This document shows positions 14,201 to 19,736 of a DNA stretch of 20,563 nt, piece after piece. The notes below the pieces were generated by a model. The model made no database searches, had not been told where the DNA came from, and saw nothing but the letters and a program-made list of their open reading frames with translations. The DNA is from a virus. The position numbers were made by a program, and so were the translations under genes. The stretch spans positions 1 through 20,563 of IMG/VR virus record IMGVR_UViG_3300012920_000362; one strand, written 5' to 3'. Each line of letters opens with the position of its first letter. Within the stretch, counting starts at the first letter, position 1.

Positions 14201-14519
14201 TCTCAAGCATTATTCCGATTATACCATAGTTCGTCATGTCCATATAAGTGTCAGTTTTCGCCTCAAACTGGACATTACCCTTACTCTCCAATATGTGGCG
14301 CAACCTACACACCTTGTCCTGCATCCTCACCGCAATACCCAGCTCCCCAGAATAGGCGATATTGTTGGGGCCATAATCCTGCTGCTTACGGTCCAACAGT
14401 TGGACGCATTTCATCGCATGGACCAATGCCTTTTTGCCCTGCGAAGTTTTTAAGCCAAGCGCTCTGCTCAGCTTATGCACCTCAGAGGCGTCCACGCTGC
14501 CTTGGTCTATTTCGCTCAT
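14178..14519 (-). CDS. DUF1599/nucleotide-modification-associated-like protein
   Basis: 113 residues from ATG 14519, chosen because GGGGGGAA lies 5 bases before it; an ATG at 14534 has no such site. The core reads LLDRKQQDYGPNN, then AYSGELGIAVRMQDKVCRL, then AKTDTYMDMTNYGIIGIML. This is the pattern of the small all-helical DUF1599/Nmad1 proteins of phages, where D-Y-G and D-x-x-x-D-x-x-N-Y are conserved. Family members are found near base-modification genes and have been compared with MazG-like nucleotide pyrophosphatases; their biochemistry is unsettled. Here the gene is wedged in the packaging operon and no base-modifying enzyme is visible nearby. The family call is by memory of the pattern. 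Confidence 0.7.
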   Translation of the reverse strand: MSEIDQGSVDASEVHKLSRALGLKTSQGKKALVHAMKCVQLLDRKQQDYGPNNIAYSGELGIAVRMQDKVCRLRHILESKGNVQFEAKTDTYMDMTNYGIIGIMLENGEWQEK

Positions 14520-14712
14520 AATAATTCCCCCCATCTGAAGTAACCGGAAACATCATCCCATCGCAATATAGGGTATTGTCATGGACCTTTACGTTAACAA
14601 GCTCGCCGTTGTCTAATTCAGCGAGAACCAATCGCGGATTGCGGTGGTTTTTACGCCAGTGCGCCATTTGCGGGGGAGGGGGTTTAGGGGAGCGTTTGCG
14701 CTTAGTAGCCAT
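14482..14712 (-). CDS. unknown 76-aa basic protein
   Basis: ATG at 14712, with no clear Shine-Dalgarno (a run of T, C and A precedes it). The first 20 residues are Lys/Arg/Pro-rich (KRKRSPKPPPPQ). The middle (RLVLAELDNGELVNVKVHDN then TLYCDGMMFPVTS) alternates like a small SH3-type beta barrel. The end is again basic (NYYERNRPRQRGRL). It overlaps the next gene by 38 nt. The charge would suit nucleic-acid contact. I do not recognise the family. It is the first gene after the terminator at 14801-14830, so it may have a separate promoter. Confidence 0.6.
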   Translation of the reverse strand: MATKRKRSPKPPPPQMAHWRKNHRNPRLVLAELDNGELVNVKVHDNTLYCDGMMFPVTSDGGNYYERNRPRQRGRL

Positions 14713-14775
14713 TTTTTGGGAAAAAAGTTTACGGGTCAGAATGCGTTATTTAGCCGCCGAAAAGCACCAAAATGA

Positions 14776-14789
14776 CCCCCCCCACCCCC
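14776..14789 (-). other. G-rich tract (G5-T-G8) in the intergenic leader
   Basis: On the minus strand GGGGG, one T, then GGGGGGGG occupy 14 bases, 64 bases before the 14712 start and just after the terminator. It may be a length-variable tract or fold into a G-quadruplex-like form in the transcript. It may also be part of a packaging or initiation site between the terminase genes. Confidence 0.6.
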
Positions 14790-14800
14790 ATCTGCTGTAT

Positions 14801-14830
14801 AAAAAAAAACATACCACAATATGTTGTGGT
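14801..14830 (-). terminator. rho-independent terminator after the TerS candidate
   Basis: On the minus strand ACCACAA pairs with TTGTGGT (7 bp, loop of 4) and is followed by ATG and nine Ts (plus-strand A9 at 14801-14809). The stem is only moderately GC-rich, so it may be leaky and let some transcripts continue to the TerL operon. Confidence 0.7.
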
Positions 14831-14855
14831 CAGGGCCAAAAGGGACACAATATGT
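14814..14855. repeat. 10-bp direct repeat CACAATATGT, two copies
   Basis: Copies at 14814-14823 and 14846-14855 are identical and 32 bases apart (about three helical turns). The first is part of the terminator stem. They could be an operator or a terminase recognition element near the TerS gene; chance is not excluded. Confidence 0.45.
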
Positions 14856-14889
14856 AGATTCAAACTCAATATTTTTTCGCACAATAGTC

Positions 14890-14895
14890 ATTATA
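14890..14895 (-). promoter_or_regulatory. weak candidate -10 box after the TerS gene
   Basis: TATAAT occurs on the minus strand just after the stop at 14897, preceded by TGAA (one base off an extended -10). No good -35 hexamer is found at 16-18 bases. If used, its transcript would cross the terminator at 14801-14830 before reaching the next gene, as in attenuation. Confidence 0.3.
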
Positions 14896-14896
14896 T

Positions 14897-15367
14897 TCAA
14901 TCTGACAACAAATTATCCGATTTATCAACTGACTGAACATCAATGACTTGCGATTGATTCTTCATTGATTTGAATTGGTCCACTAAGTTTGCATGTGTCA
15001 GCTTATGTTCATGGACCACTGTTTTTTGGGGCATAGATCCAGTTAATTCTTGGATTTTGGAAAGCAATATACCAAGCGATAACGCCTTGGATTGCCACGG
15101 GATATTCTCATGGCCCTCTACCAGAGACTGGGCAATACCCTCACTAGCCTCAGAGAGCGCTTGTACCGTCCTACGTTTCCAATTGGGGACAACCTCCGCA
15201 TTGTCCTCTCTAATCTTCTGTACGGTAGCAGGGGCGACACCATGTTCGCTTGCAAGCTGCACCAAGCCTCTGCCTTTCTTTAATCCATCCACAATACCTT
15301 TGTATTTGGCGGGATCTTTATTAATAAGGTGATTCTTACTAACCTTCTTGGGGTCAGGGGCTGGCAT
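14897..15367 (-). CDS. terminase small subunit candidate with HTH
   Basis: 156 residues from ATG 15367, with AGGA five bases upstream. Residues 33-54 (RGLVQLASEHGVAPATVQKI) form a clear helix-turn-helix. It is followed by a helical, oligomerisation-type stretch (RRTVQALSEASEGIAQSLVE, then IPWQSKALSLGILLSKIQEL) and a polar tail (LTHANLVDQFKSM). Small terminase subunits recognise packaging sites through an N-terminal HTH and form rings through the middle helices, which fits size and architecture. It lies upstream of TerL, separated by a terminator and two genes, which is less tight than usual. A transcriptional regulator is the main alternative. Confidence 0.6.
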   Translation of the reverse strand: MPAPDPKKVSKNHLINKDPAKYKGIVDGLKKGRGLVQLASEHGVAPATVQKIREDNAEVVPNWKRRTVQALSEASEGIAQSLVEGHENIPWQSKALSLGILLSKIQELTGSMPQKTVVHEHKLTHANLVDQFKSMKNQSQVIDVQSVDKSDNLLSD

Positions 15368-15635
15368 ATTTCCTACTACGCTTGGCAGTCTTCTCTAGCT
15401 GCTTGAGGTAGGATTGTAGTTTGTCATCTTGTGTCCTCAAGGGCTTATTTTTGCGAGCGGTTGCCTTTCTGTGTCTATAGCTGCTCAAGGATGGATTATT
15501 GGTCCATCTGGGATCGTCACCGACCATGTGGTCTACAACGTCCAATATTGCGGGATGGATATAGTCATCTGGTCCCACACTGTGGACAACTTTCCCGTCA
15601 CATTTATCTATTAGCTCTTGACAGTGTTTATCCAT
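15354..15635 (-). CDS. unknown 93-aa basic protein
   Basis: ATG at 15635 lies inside the 41-codon gene before it (25-nt overlap), and the stop overlaps the TerS candidate by 14 nt. The N-terminal 50 residues are mixed (CQELIDKCDGKVVHSVGPDD, then IHPAILDVVDHMVGDDPRW). The C-terminal 45 are very basic (HRKATARKNKPLR, KQLEKTAKRSRKY), so nucleic-acid binding is plausible. There is no membrane span and no catalytic pattern. The operon position just ahead of packaging genes gives no firm role. Confidence 0.7.
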   Translation of the reverse strand: MDKHCQELIDKCDGKVVHSVGPDDYIHPAILDVVDHMVGDDPRWTNNPSLSSYRHRKATARKNKPLRTQDDKLQSYLKQLEKTAKRSRKYASP

Positions 15636-15736
15636 AGATCGTTATAATTTCCCTGTCTACTAGGTCGCGGGCTCGCATGGGTATTTTTCACTGTCGCTTT
15701 GGTCGCCCGGTACATAGGTCTACTGGTGTCTATCAT
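15611..15736 (-). CDS. 41-aa basic protein in an apparent gap, coupled start
   Basis: The ATG at 15736 overlaps the TGA of the upstream gene in an ATGA junction, and the frame runs 41 codons to TAA, overlapping the next start by 25 nt. The product is Arg/Lys/Ser/Thr-rich (RPMYRATKATVKNT, then HASPRPSRQGNYNDLW). The same kind of overlapping junction joins most neighbours, and without it this would be the only 97-base gap between genes in a packed operon. No domain is recognisable. The evidence is architectural, so it remains a prediction. Confidence 0.5.
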   Translation of the reverse strand: MIDTSRPMYRATKATVKNTHASPRPSRQGNYNDLWINTVKS

Positions 15737-15984
15737 AGTTTGTGCTCCACTACCTTGTTAACGAACACCATGCCTTCCTTGCTGTGACCACCAACCCAAT
15801 CACCGTCCCACTCAAGCTTATCTCTTAGTAAGCGAGCTGCCCTCATGTGGTTGGCGTCATCGTCTATACTATGATCATAGGAACTGATGACATACTGCTG
15901 GTCGCTGGAGCGGTCTGTGCTCGCTTTCACTCTGGCGTCCCGGTGATTTGTGCAGGGTAGATATTTTGTTTTAATTATTTGCAT
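15733..15984 (-). CDS. small conserved phage-type protein of unknown function, 83 aa
   Basis: ATG at 15984 directly abuts the TAA of the upstream gene. The opening (MQIIKTKYLPCTNHRDARVK), a middle with YDHSIDDDANHMRAARLLRD and the end (WDGDWVGGHSKEGMVFVNKV) together follow a layout I associate with a widespread small phage protein that has a strand, a His/Asn-bearing helix and a Gly-rich turn. No function is known to me for that group. It sits in a run of small genes between the primase-helicase and the packaging genes. Confidence 0.8.
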   Translation of the reverse strand: MQIIKTKYLPCTNHRDARVKASTDRSSDQQYVISSYDHSIDDDANHMRAARLLRDKLEWDGDWVGGHSKEGMVFVNKVVEHKL

Positions 15985-16179
15985 TTAACCGTTGTATTTC
16001 TTCCCATAAACAATATTAGACTTGCTAGGGTCCATCATTCCACGCTTAGCCCAGAACTTGGCAGCACCCTTGTCTATTCTATCCTTGGTTCCTTCTACAG
16101 AAGCCTTGCTCAGCTCTCCTACGGTATCGTGCTGACTTGTTTCGCGGTACTGACCGCCTGACATTGGTTTGTGTGACAT
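15985..16179 (-). CDS. unknown 64-aa protein
   Basis: ATG at 16179 shares its first base with the TAA of the upstream gene (TAATG), and the stop abuts the next ATG, so it is firmly embedded in the operon. The protein is polar, Gly/Lys/Ser-rich, with a helical centre (TVGELSKASVEGTKDRIDKG) and a Lys/Trp segment (AAKFWAKRGMMDPSK). There are no cysteines, no membrane span and no motif I can assign. Confidence 0.7.
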   Translation of the reverse strand: MSHKPMSGGQYRETSQHDTVGELSKASVEGTKDRIDKGAAKFWAKRGMMDPSKSNIVYGKKYNG

Positions 16180-16493
16180 TAGTATTCTTCCTCTATTGAT
16201 TCATCGTTGTTTTCTTTAAGCTCAATCAGCTTGACTGGCATGCTGTGAAGGAGCTCAAAAATCATTAAATCGTCTACATCTAGTCCATCGCGCTCTGTTA
16301 GCTTTGCCAGCTCCTGAGCCGTCTGAGTACACCAGTAGGTCCGGTCAGCGTTGTAGACCTCCACACTGGGATTTCGGCAACAGCACACGGGTGACTTACC
16401 GTCAGAATAGCTGATGGCTTGGATGAAATCTCTGCCGTCAGGTAACGGCTCAGTGTAGATGTAAAATTGAGTGTTTTCTTCTCTACCTTTCAC
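16179..16493 (-). CDS. unknown 104-aa protein with a cysteine cluster
   Basis: I place the start at GTG 16493, which overlaps the TGA of the primase-helicase by 4 nt and has GGGAAG about six bases upstream; a TTG at 16508 is the longer alternative. The N-terminal half is beta-like (TQFYIYTEPLPDG, FIQAISYSDG). It is followed by three consecutive cysteines and a fourth 17 residues on (SPVCCCRNPSVEV then TYWCTQ), possibly metal-binding. A helical acidic C-terminus follows (DVDDLMIFELLHSMPVKLIE) and ends in Glu residues. No family recognised. Coupling to the primase-helicase suggests a DNA-metabolism role, as inference only. Confidence 0.7.
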   Translation of the reverse strand: MKGREENTQFYIYTEPLPDGRDFIQAISYSDGKSPVCCCRNPSVEVYNADRTYWCTQTAQELAKLTERDGLDVDDLMIFELLHSMPVKLIELKENNDESIEEEY

Positions 16494-18139
16494 GCTTCTT
16501 CCCAGCAAATGCCCTGCTTGCCGTGCCTTATGCTAACAACATCGCCGGGAATGCCTCCAGCAGCGCAGAGGTTGGCCCTAGAGCCTCTTTTGGCTGCTCT
16601 GAGGGTGAATACGCCATAGTCCTGTTCATCGTCCGGCATAAGCACCATGACGGCCCTAGCCCAGTTTGTGAGCTGGCTGCTACCGTTTCCAATGTAGCTC
16701 CAATCTAGCGCTGTACGGTTGCCCGTGATCGCCTTGCCGGTGTGGTGAATTAGTTGGACCGCAACACCCGTCTGGACCGACAAATCCCTCAGCGGCGAAA
16801 GGAACGCCATGCACTGCTGTTGCGAGCACACATCGCCGTCCATGTAGGCTTGAATATTATCAATCCAAAGGAGGTCTGGCTGCACCGTCTCCACCATCTG
16901 CCGGGTGTACTCTAGGAACTTCAAACCGCTGATGCCTGTCTTGCTCACAATGGCCACCCTTTGCTTCAGATCGCTCCACATGGCACTTAAATGAGGCAAC
17001 CCTCTCCGCACACCTTGGACGGCCTCGCGAACGTCTCCGGCGTCATTCTCGGCCTGTATAATCAGCGACTTGAGCGGCTTGGTTGGTGTGATACCAAACA
17101 GATCCATGCCTCCAGCCCAAGTGAGCGCTGCTTGCAATGTGAGCGATGATTTGCCAACGCCACTTGGGCCCACCCAAAGACAGGAGCCCTGACGGCACTG
17201 CCACCGATTGCCCAGCAACGTGTCTGGATCCGGTACACTGTCATCCAATAGATCCCAGCTCATTATATCCACCTCTGGTCCGGCCTTGATGACCGCTGAG
17301 GATCCTATGACTCGCAGCAGCTCTGCCGTAGTGGCTCCTGCCTTGAGCCAATCGTTAAGATCATTGTGAGGGGCAGGGGGGCGAGCGGTACACACCCGCT
17401 GATTTTCAATCATGTCAGCAGCTTGCACCGCCCATTTTTCTCCCGCTTCATCGTTCTGCAAAAACAGGATGACAGGACCAATGGTCAAACCTTTGATCCG
17501 CTTGGCGTTGCTGGCTCCACGGGTGACAATGATGCGCTGATACTCTGGCCAGCCAGCTAGGTCAATGTAGGCGAATGCATCCCACTGCGATTCAAATATT
17601 ATCGTGCTGGCTGCGTCCCGTGCTGGCTCAATGACCAACGGCAAAGCGTTGATCCCCTTCGGCGAATAGGACCAACGGTCATCGTCCTTGATGTGCCAGC
17701 CTATGAGTTGACTCTCTGCCTTGACCGGCAGCGCCAGCTTGCCCTCAACCATTGCCAACTGCTCCCGGTTAGCCAGCAGCTCAACGGTGGTCGCCTTGTA
17801 GCCACGCCACTTGGCCACCTCATCAGTCCATGACCCTTCAGTCGTTACAACTAGCTTTGCGAGCTCCTCCTTTGCGCCTACGAGCTCTTTGTAAAGCTCA
17901 ATGGCCTGTTTATCATCTAGTCCTTTAATCTCCTTTAGAAACGAAATTTCATCGCCACTGAGGTTGGCCCCAAAATCGCGGTAATACCATCGGCCCTCAT
18001 GTGTAAATATGCCGAAGCTGGGTTTCTTCTCATCCCTAAAAGGGGAGCGACATGATCGCTTCTGAAATTCTTCACCATATCCCAATCGGCCCATGAGCTG
18101 AGGGAGCGGCAACCGTGTTTTCATATCATCAATTTCCAT
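16490..18139 (-). CDS. TOPRIM-RecA primase-helicase-like protein, possibly primase-defective
   Basis: 549 residues from ATG 18139, with GGGAAG four bases upstream. Residues 28-70 resemble a DnaG-type zinc ribbon (RSPFRDEKKPSFGIF then DFGANLSGDEISF), but only Cys30 remains of the usual four metal ligands. A TOPRIM-like domain follows: FESQWDAFA (E183), then FLQNDEAGEK (229-234), where the first Asp of the usual D-x-D is Gln. The C-terminal half is a RecA-like AAA_25/RepA-type ATPase: Walker A GPSGVGKSS (324-332), Walker B DLLWIDN (422-428) and a His pair at 465-466. It probably unwinds DNA at the phage fork. Whether it makes primers is doubtful from the missing residues. Confidence 0.85.
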   Translation of the reverse strand: MEIDDMKTRLPLPQLMGRLGYGEEFQKRSCRSPFRDEKKPSFGIFTHEGRWYYRDFGANLSGDEISFLKEIKGLDDKQAIELYKELVGAKEELAKLVVTTEGSWTDEVAKWRGYKATTVELLANREQLAMVEGKLALPVKAESQLIGWHIKDDDRWSYSPKGINALPLVIEPARDAASTIIFESQWDAFAYIDLAGWPEYQRIIVTRGASNAKRIKGLTIGPVILFLQNDEAGEKWAVQAADMIENQRVCTARPPAPHNDLNDWLKAGATTAELLRVIGSSAVIKAGPEVDIMSWDLLDDSVPDPDTLLGNRWQCRQGSCLWVGPSGVGKSSLTLQAALTWAGGMDLFGITPTKPLKSLIIQAENDAGDVREAVQGVRRGLPHLSAMWSDLKQRVAIVSKTGISGLKFLEYTRQMVETVQPDLLWIDNIQAYMDGDVCSQQQCMAFLSPLRDLSVQTGVAVQLIHHTGKAITGNRTALDWSYIGNGSSQLTNWARAVMVLMPDDEQDYGVFTLRAAKRGSRANLCAAGGIPGDVVSIRHGKQGICWEEA

Positions 18140-18140
18140 C

Positions 18141-18341
18141 TTACTTCCCGTACCACCGTTTATGTCTTAGTGCTGCATCTTGCTGCTTATCAAAATATAT
18201 TTCGCTGTACTTAGCCCGGTCCTTCATCTTGCGCTTTTGTTTCTTGGTGGGCTCCTGTTTGCGCTTCACATCAAGCGTCCTACGGGTGACAAAGCCATCT
18301 CCCGTAAATATCAAATCGTCTGGTGATTTATCTTTGTTCAT
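18141..18341 (-). CDS. unknown 66-aa basic protein
   Basis: ATG at 18341 overlaps the upstream 50-aa gene in an ATGA junction, and its TAA is one base from the primase-helicase ATG. The N-terminal third is acidic (KSPDDLIFTGDGF). The remainder is Lys/Arg-rich (KRKQEPTKKQKRKMKDRAKY) and ends in HKRWYGK, so nucleic-acid binding is plausible. No domain is recognised. It may assist the neighbouring helicase, as an inference from coupling only. Confidence 0.7.
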   Translation of the reverse strand: MNKDKSPDDLIFTGDGFVTRRTLDVKRKQEPTKKQKRKMKDRAKYSEIYFDKQQDAALRHKRWYGK

Positions 18342-18490
18342 TTTCTTTTCTTTGGTTTGTTCCGATTAGTGGCCTTACCCTTCTTGTGCTTACCTTTAAA
18401 TGGAGGGCGGGTAACTGCCGTAAGATTAGCATGAGAGCTTTCCTCTGTTTTTAAATAGCCTACTTGTTTGTAAACATTTTCTATTTCCAT
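18338..18490 (-). CDS. 50-aa very basic protein
   Basis: The ATG at 18490 has a strong Shine-Dalgarno (AAGGAG, 5-base spacing), overlaps the previous gene by 10 nt, and its TGA overlaps the next ATG (ATGA). The 50 codons begin MEIENVYKQVGYL and end in a Lys/Arg/Asn-rich tail (GKHKKGKATNRNKPKKRK). Strong initiation signals and tight joints on both sides make it a convincing small gene that a length filter would miss. A basic tail of this sort often binds RNA or DNA; no family is recognised. Confidence 0.75.
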   Translation of the reverse strand: MEIENVYKQVGYLKTEESSHANLTAVTRPPFKGKHKKGKATNRNKPKKRK

Positions 18491-18822
18491 ACTATCTCCT
18501 TTCTCCCTTCTATTACTAAATCAATGTTGCGCCGGATCATTTCGGCTGATTGGTTTGGCGCTAACGCATCCAAGAACAACTCCAAGCCGCCATTGTGGAT
18601 GAATAAATATGCCGTGCGAATCTCTGTTCTATCACATCCTAGCATTGTGTTTGGCTTGAGCGTGAACTGGCCCTGCGACTTGGCTACAGCTCTTTCATTT
18701 ATGTAGCCTTCAGCGTCAATAAATCCACGCATACGAGCTACAACGTAGTCCTTGCATGCTTGGCCAATAACTGCCGCTAACAGGCGCTCAGTAGGCTGTT
18801 CATAAATCAGAGCGTTATCCAT
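18481..18822 (-). CDS. unknown 113-aa protein
   Basis: The start is taken at ATG 18822 with GAAGGA about 9 bases upstream; a TTG at 18843 would add seven residues. It overlaps the preceding gene by 16 nt. Residues 8-45 are helical with small residues (TERLLAAVIGQACKDYVVAR). The second half contains AYLFIHNGGLELFLDALAPN and an amphipathic end helix (SAEMIRRNIDLVIEGRKEI). The mix resembles conserved small phage proteins of unknown function. No catalytic motif or membrane span is seen. It lies within the replication gene cluster. Confidence 0.75.
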   Translation of the reverse strand: MDNALIYEQPTERLLAAVIGQACKDYVVARMRGFIDAEGYINERAVAKSQGQFTLKPNTMLGCDRTEIRTAYLFIHNGGLELFLDALAPNQSAEMIRRNIDLVIEGRKEIVWK

Positions 18823-19268
18823 GTGGCCAATTCCTTCGGGCAATAATAAGCTTTGTAGGTATGGCCGCGCCTAGTGTCAGTGCAATCCTTCCTGAGCCAA
18901 CGATCCTTGGTCATTCGCACATCAATGATAGCCGCATGAGACATTGGTCCGTTCACTATGAAATAATAACGAGGCTCTACTGCTTGACCGTCAAATGACT
19001 TACAGTTGCACACGATTAATTCATCAAACGGGAATGTCTGCACACAAGTGAAGTCAGCCCGTGGATTGTGCTTTACCTCAGTCCGCATATGCATGAATAA
19101 ATCACCGCCATCCTTGTAACGATCTGGATCTCCACCGGGGGGAACCATGACGCTTGGATTAACAGAGCAGGGTACTCCTGCCTTGTTTATATATTTAGCC
19201 ACTTCCCACTTTGCTGCCTCACTGGCATTCAATCGCTCACTAAAATCAGTTCTGTAATTTTCGTTCAT
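18807..19268 (-). CDS. PD-(D/E)XK nuclease-like protein, 153 aa
   Basis: ATG at 19268, with AAGGAG touching the start codon (spacing zero), which is unusual and may weaken translation. Residues 14-30 form a helix (ASEAAKWEVAKYINKAG). Then comes KDGGDLFMHM with D56 and a strand ending EVKH (E64, K66), the D...E-x-K spacing of restriction-endonuclease-fold nucleases. The second half has FPFDELIVCNCKSFDG and YYFIVNGPMSHAAIIDV, plausible beta strands of that core. Three cysteines (74, 87, 89) are extra. The call rests on motif spacing, so nuclease activity is inferred. The preceding sequence is the structured RNA at 19278-19363. Confidence 0.6.
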   Translation of the reverse strand: MNENYRTDFSERLNASEAAKWEVAKYINKAGVPCSVNPSVMVPPGGDPDRYKDGGDLFMHMRTEVKHNPRADFTCVQTFPFDELIVCNCKSFDGQAVEPRYYFIVNGPMSHAAIIDVRMTKDRWLRKDCTDTRRGHTYKAYYCPKELATWITL

Positions 19269-19277
19269 CTCCTTAAC

Positions 19278-19363
19278 AAAAAAAATGGCAGCGCAGAGTG
19301 TTCACTATGAGGCAACATCGTCCTCGTCCAGAGCTCTCCTCTGGCTCTATTCTCTGCACTGCC
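19278..19363 (-). terminator. terminator-like structured RNA with three helices
   Basis: On the minus-strand transcript the outer stem pairs 12 bases (arms 19352-19363 and 19287-19298) with one G-U wobble. The plus-strand RNA would have an A-C mismatch at that place, so pairing favours minus-strand RNA. Inside the 53-base loop lie CCAGAG/CTCTGG (19328-19333 with 19339-19344) and a small GAGG/CCTC helix. Eight Us follow the outer stem. It separates the Hjc-like gene from the next gene, whose ribosome binding site starts four bases later. A plain terminator would not need the inner helices, so a structured small RNA or attenuator is also possible. Confidence 0.6.
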
Positions 19364-19374
19364 AACCCTTAACA

Positions 19375-19385
19375 TGGTCAGACCA
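19375..19385. repeat. short inverted repeat TGGTC-A-GACCA
   Basis: A perfect 5-bp inverted repeat around one base lies 9 bases after the Hjc-like gene and ahead of the structured RNA. Size and symmetry fit a small operator or a processing signal, but an arm of five bases is expected by chance fairly often. Confidence 0.3.
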
Positions 19386-19394
19386 AAAAGGTGT

Positions 19395-19736
19395 TTAACA
19401 CCCGGTACGCTGATAAGCCAGCTTCACTAGCTTAATCCAATCTTCAGCAAGCATGCAGACCACCCAAGGCTTGTGATCCTTGTGCGCTGCGACAACTGGC
19501 AGTTCCTCCGAACCTTTGTCTTCCATTGCTTGCTCAAGTGCTTTCCAGATATTAATAGCTTTACCAGATTTCACTTCAAAGTGGATATCAATTAGCTCAG
19601 GACATATTACATCCGGGCTATCCTCAGTCCCCTTGAACTGCTGGCCGCGCCGAGCATCCTTGAATCCTGCCGCCTTCAGCAGCTTCACCCAATCCAGCTC
19701 ATTGCGTTTGCCTTTTCGCTTACTATTAACCGGCAT
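19395..19736 (-). CDS. Hjc-like Holliday-junction resolvase/PD-(D/E)XK nuclease
   Basis: 113 residues from ATG 19736, overlapping the exonuclease gene by 11 nt. The N-terminus is basic (KRKGKRNELDWVKLL), with E13 placed as the first acidic residue. Then GTEDSPDVICPELIDIHFEV supplies D42 and, with the next residues, E54-x-K56, the catalytic signature of the PD-(D/E)XK fold. A helix (IWKALEQAMEDKG) and the strand PVVAAHKDHKPWVVCML follow, as in small phage and archaeal Holliday-junction resolvases. It would resolve branched DNA before packaging. A general endonuclease of the same fold is the alternative. Coupling to the 3'-5' exonuclease supports a role in replication or recombination. Confidence 0.75.
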   Translation of the reverse strand: MPVNSKRKGKRNELDWVKLLKAAGFKDARRGQQFKGTEDSPDVICPELIDIHFEVKSGKAINIWKALEQAMEDKGSEELPVVAAHKDHKPWVVCMLAEDWIKLVKLAYQRTGC

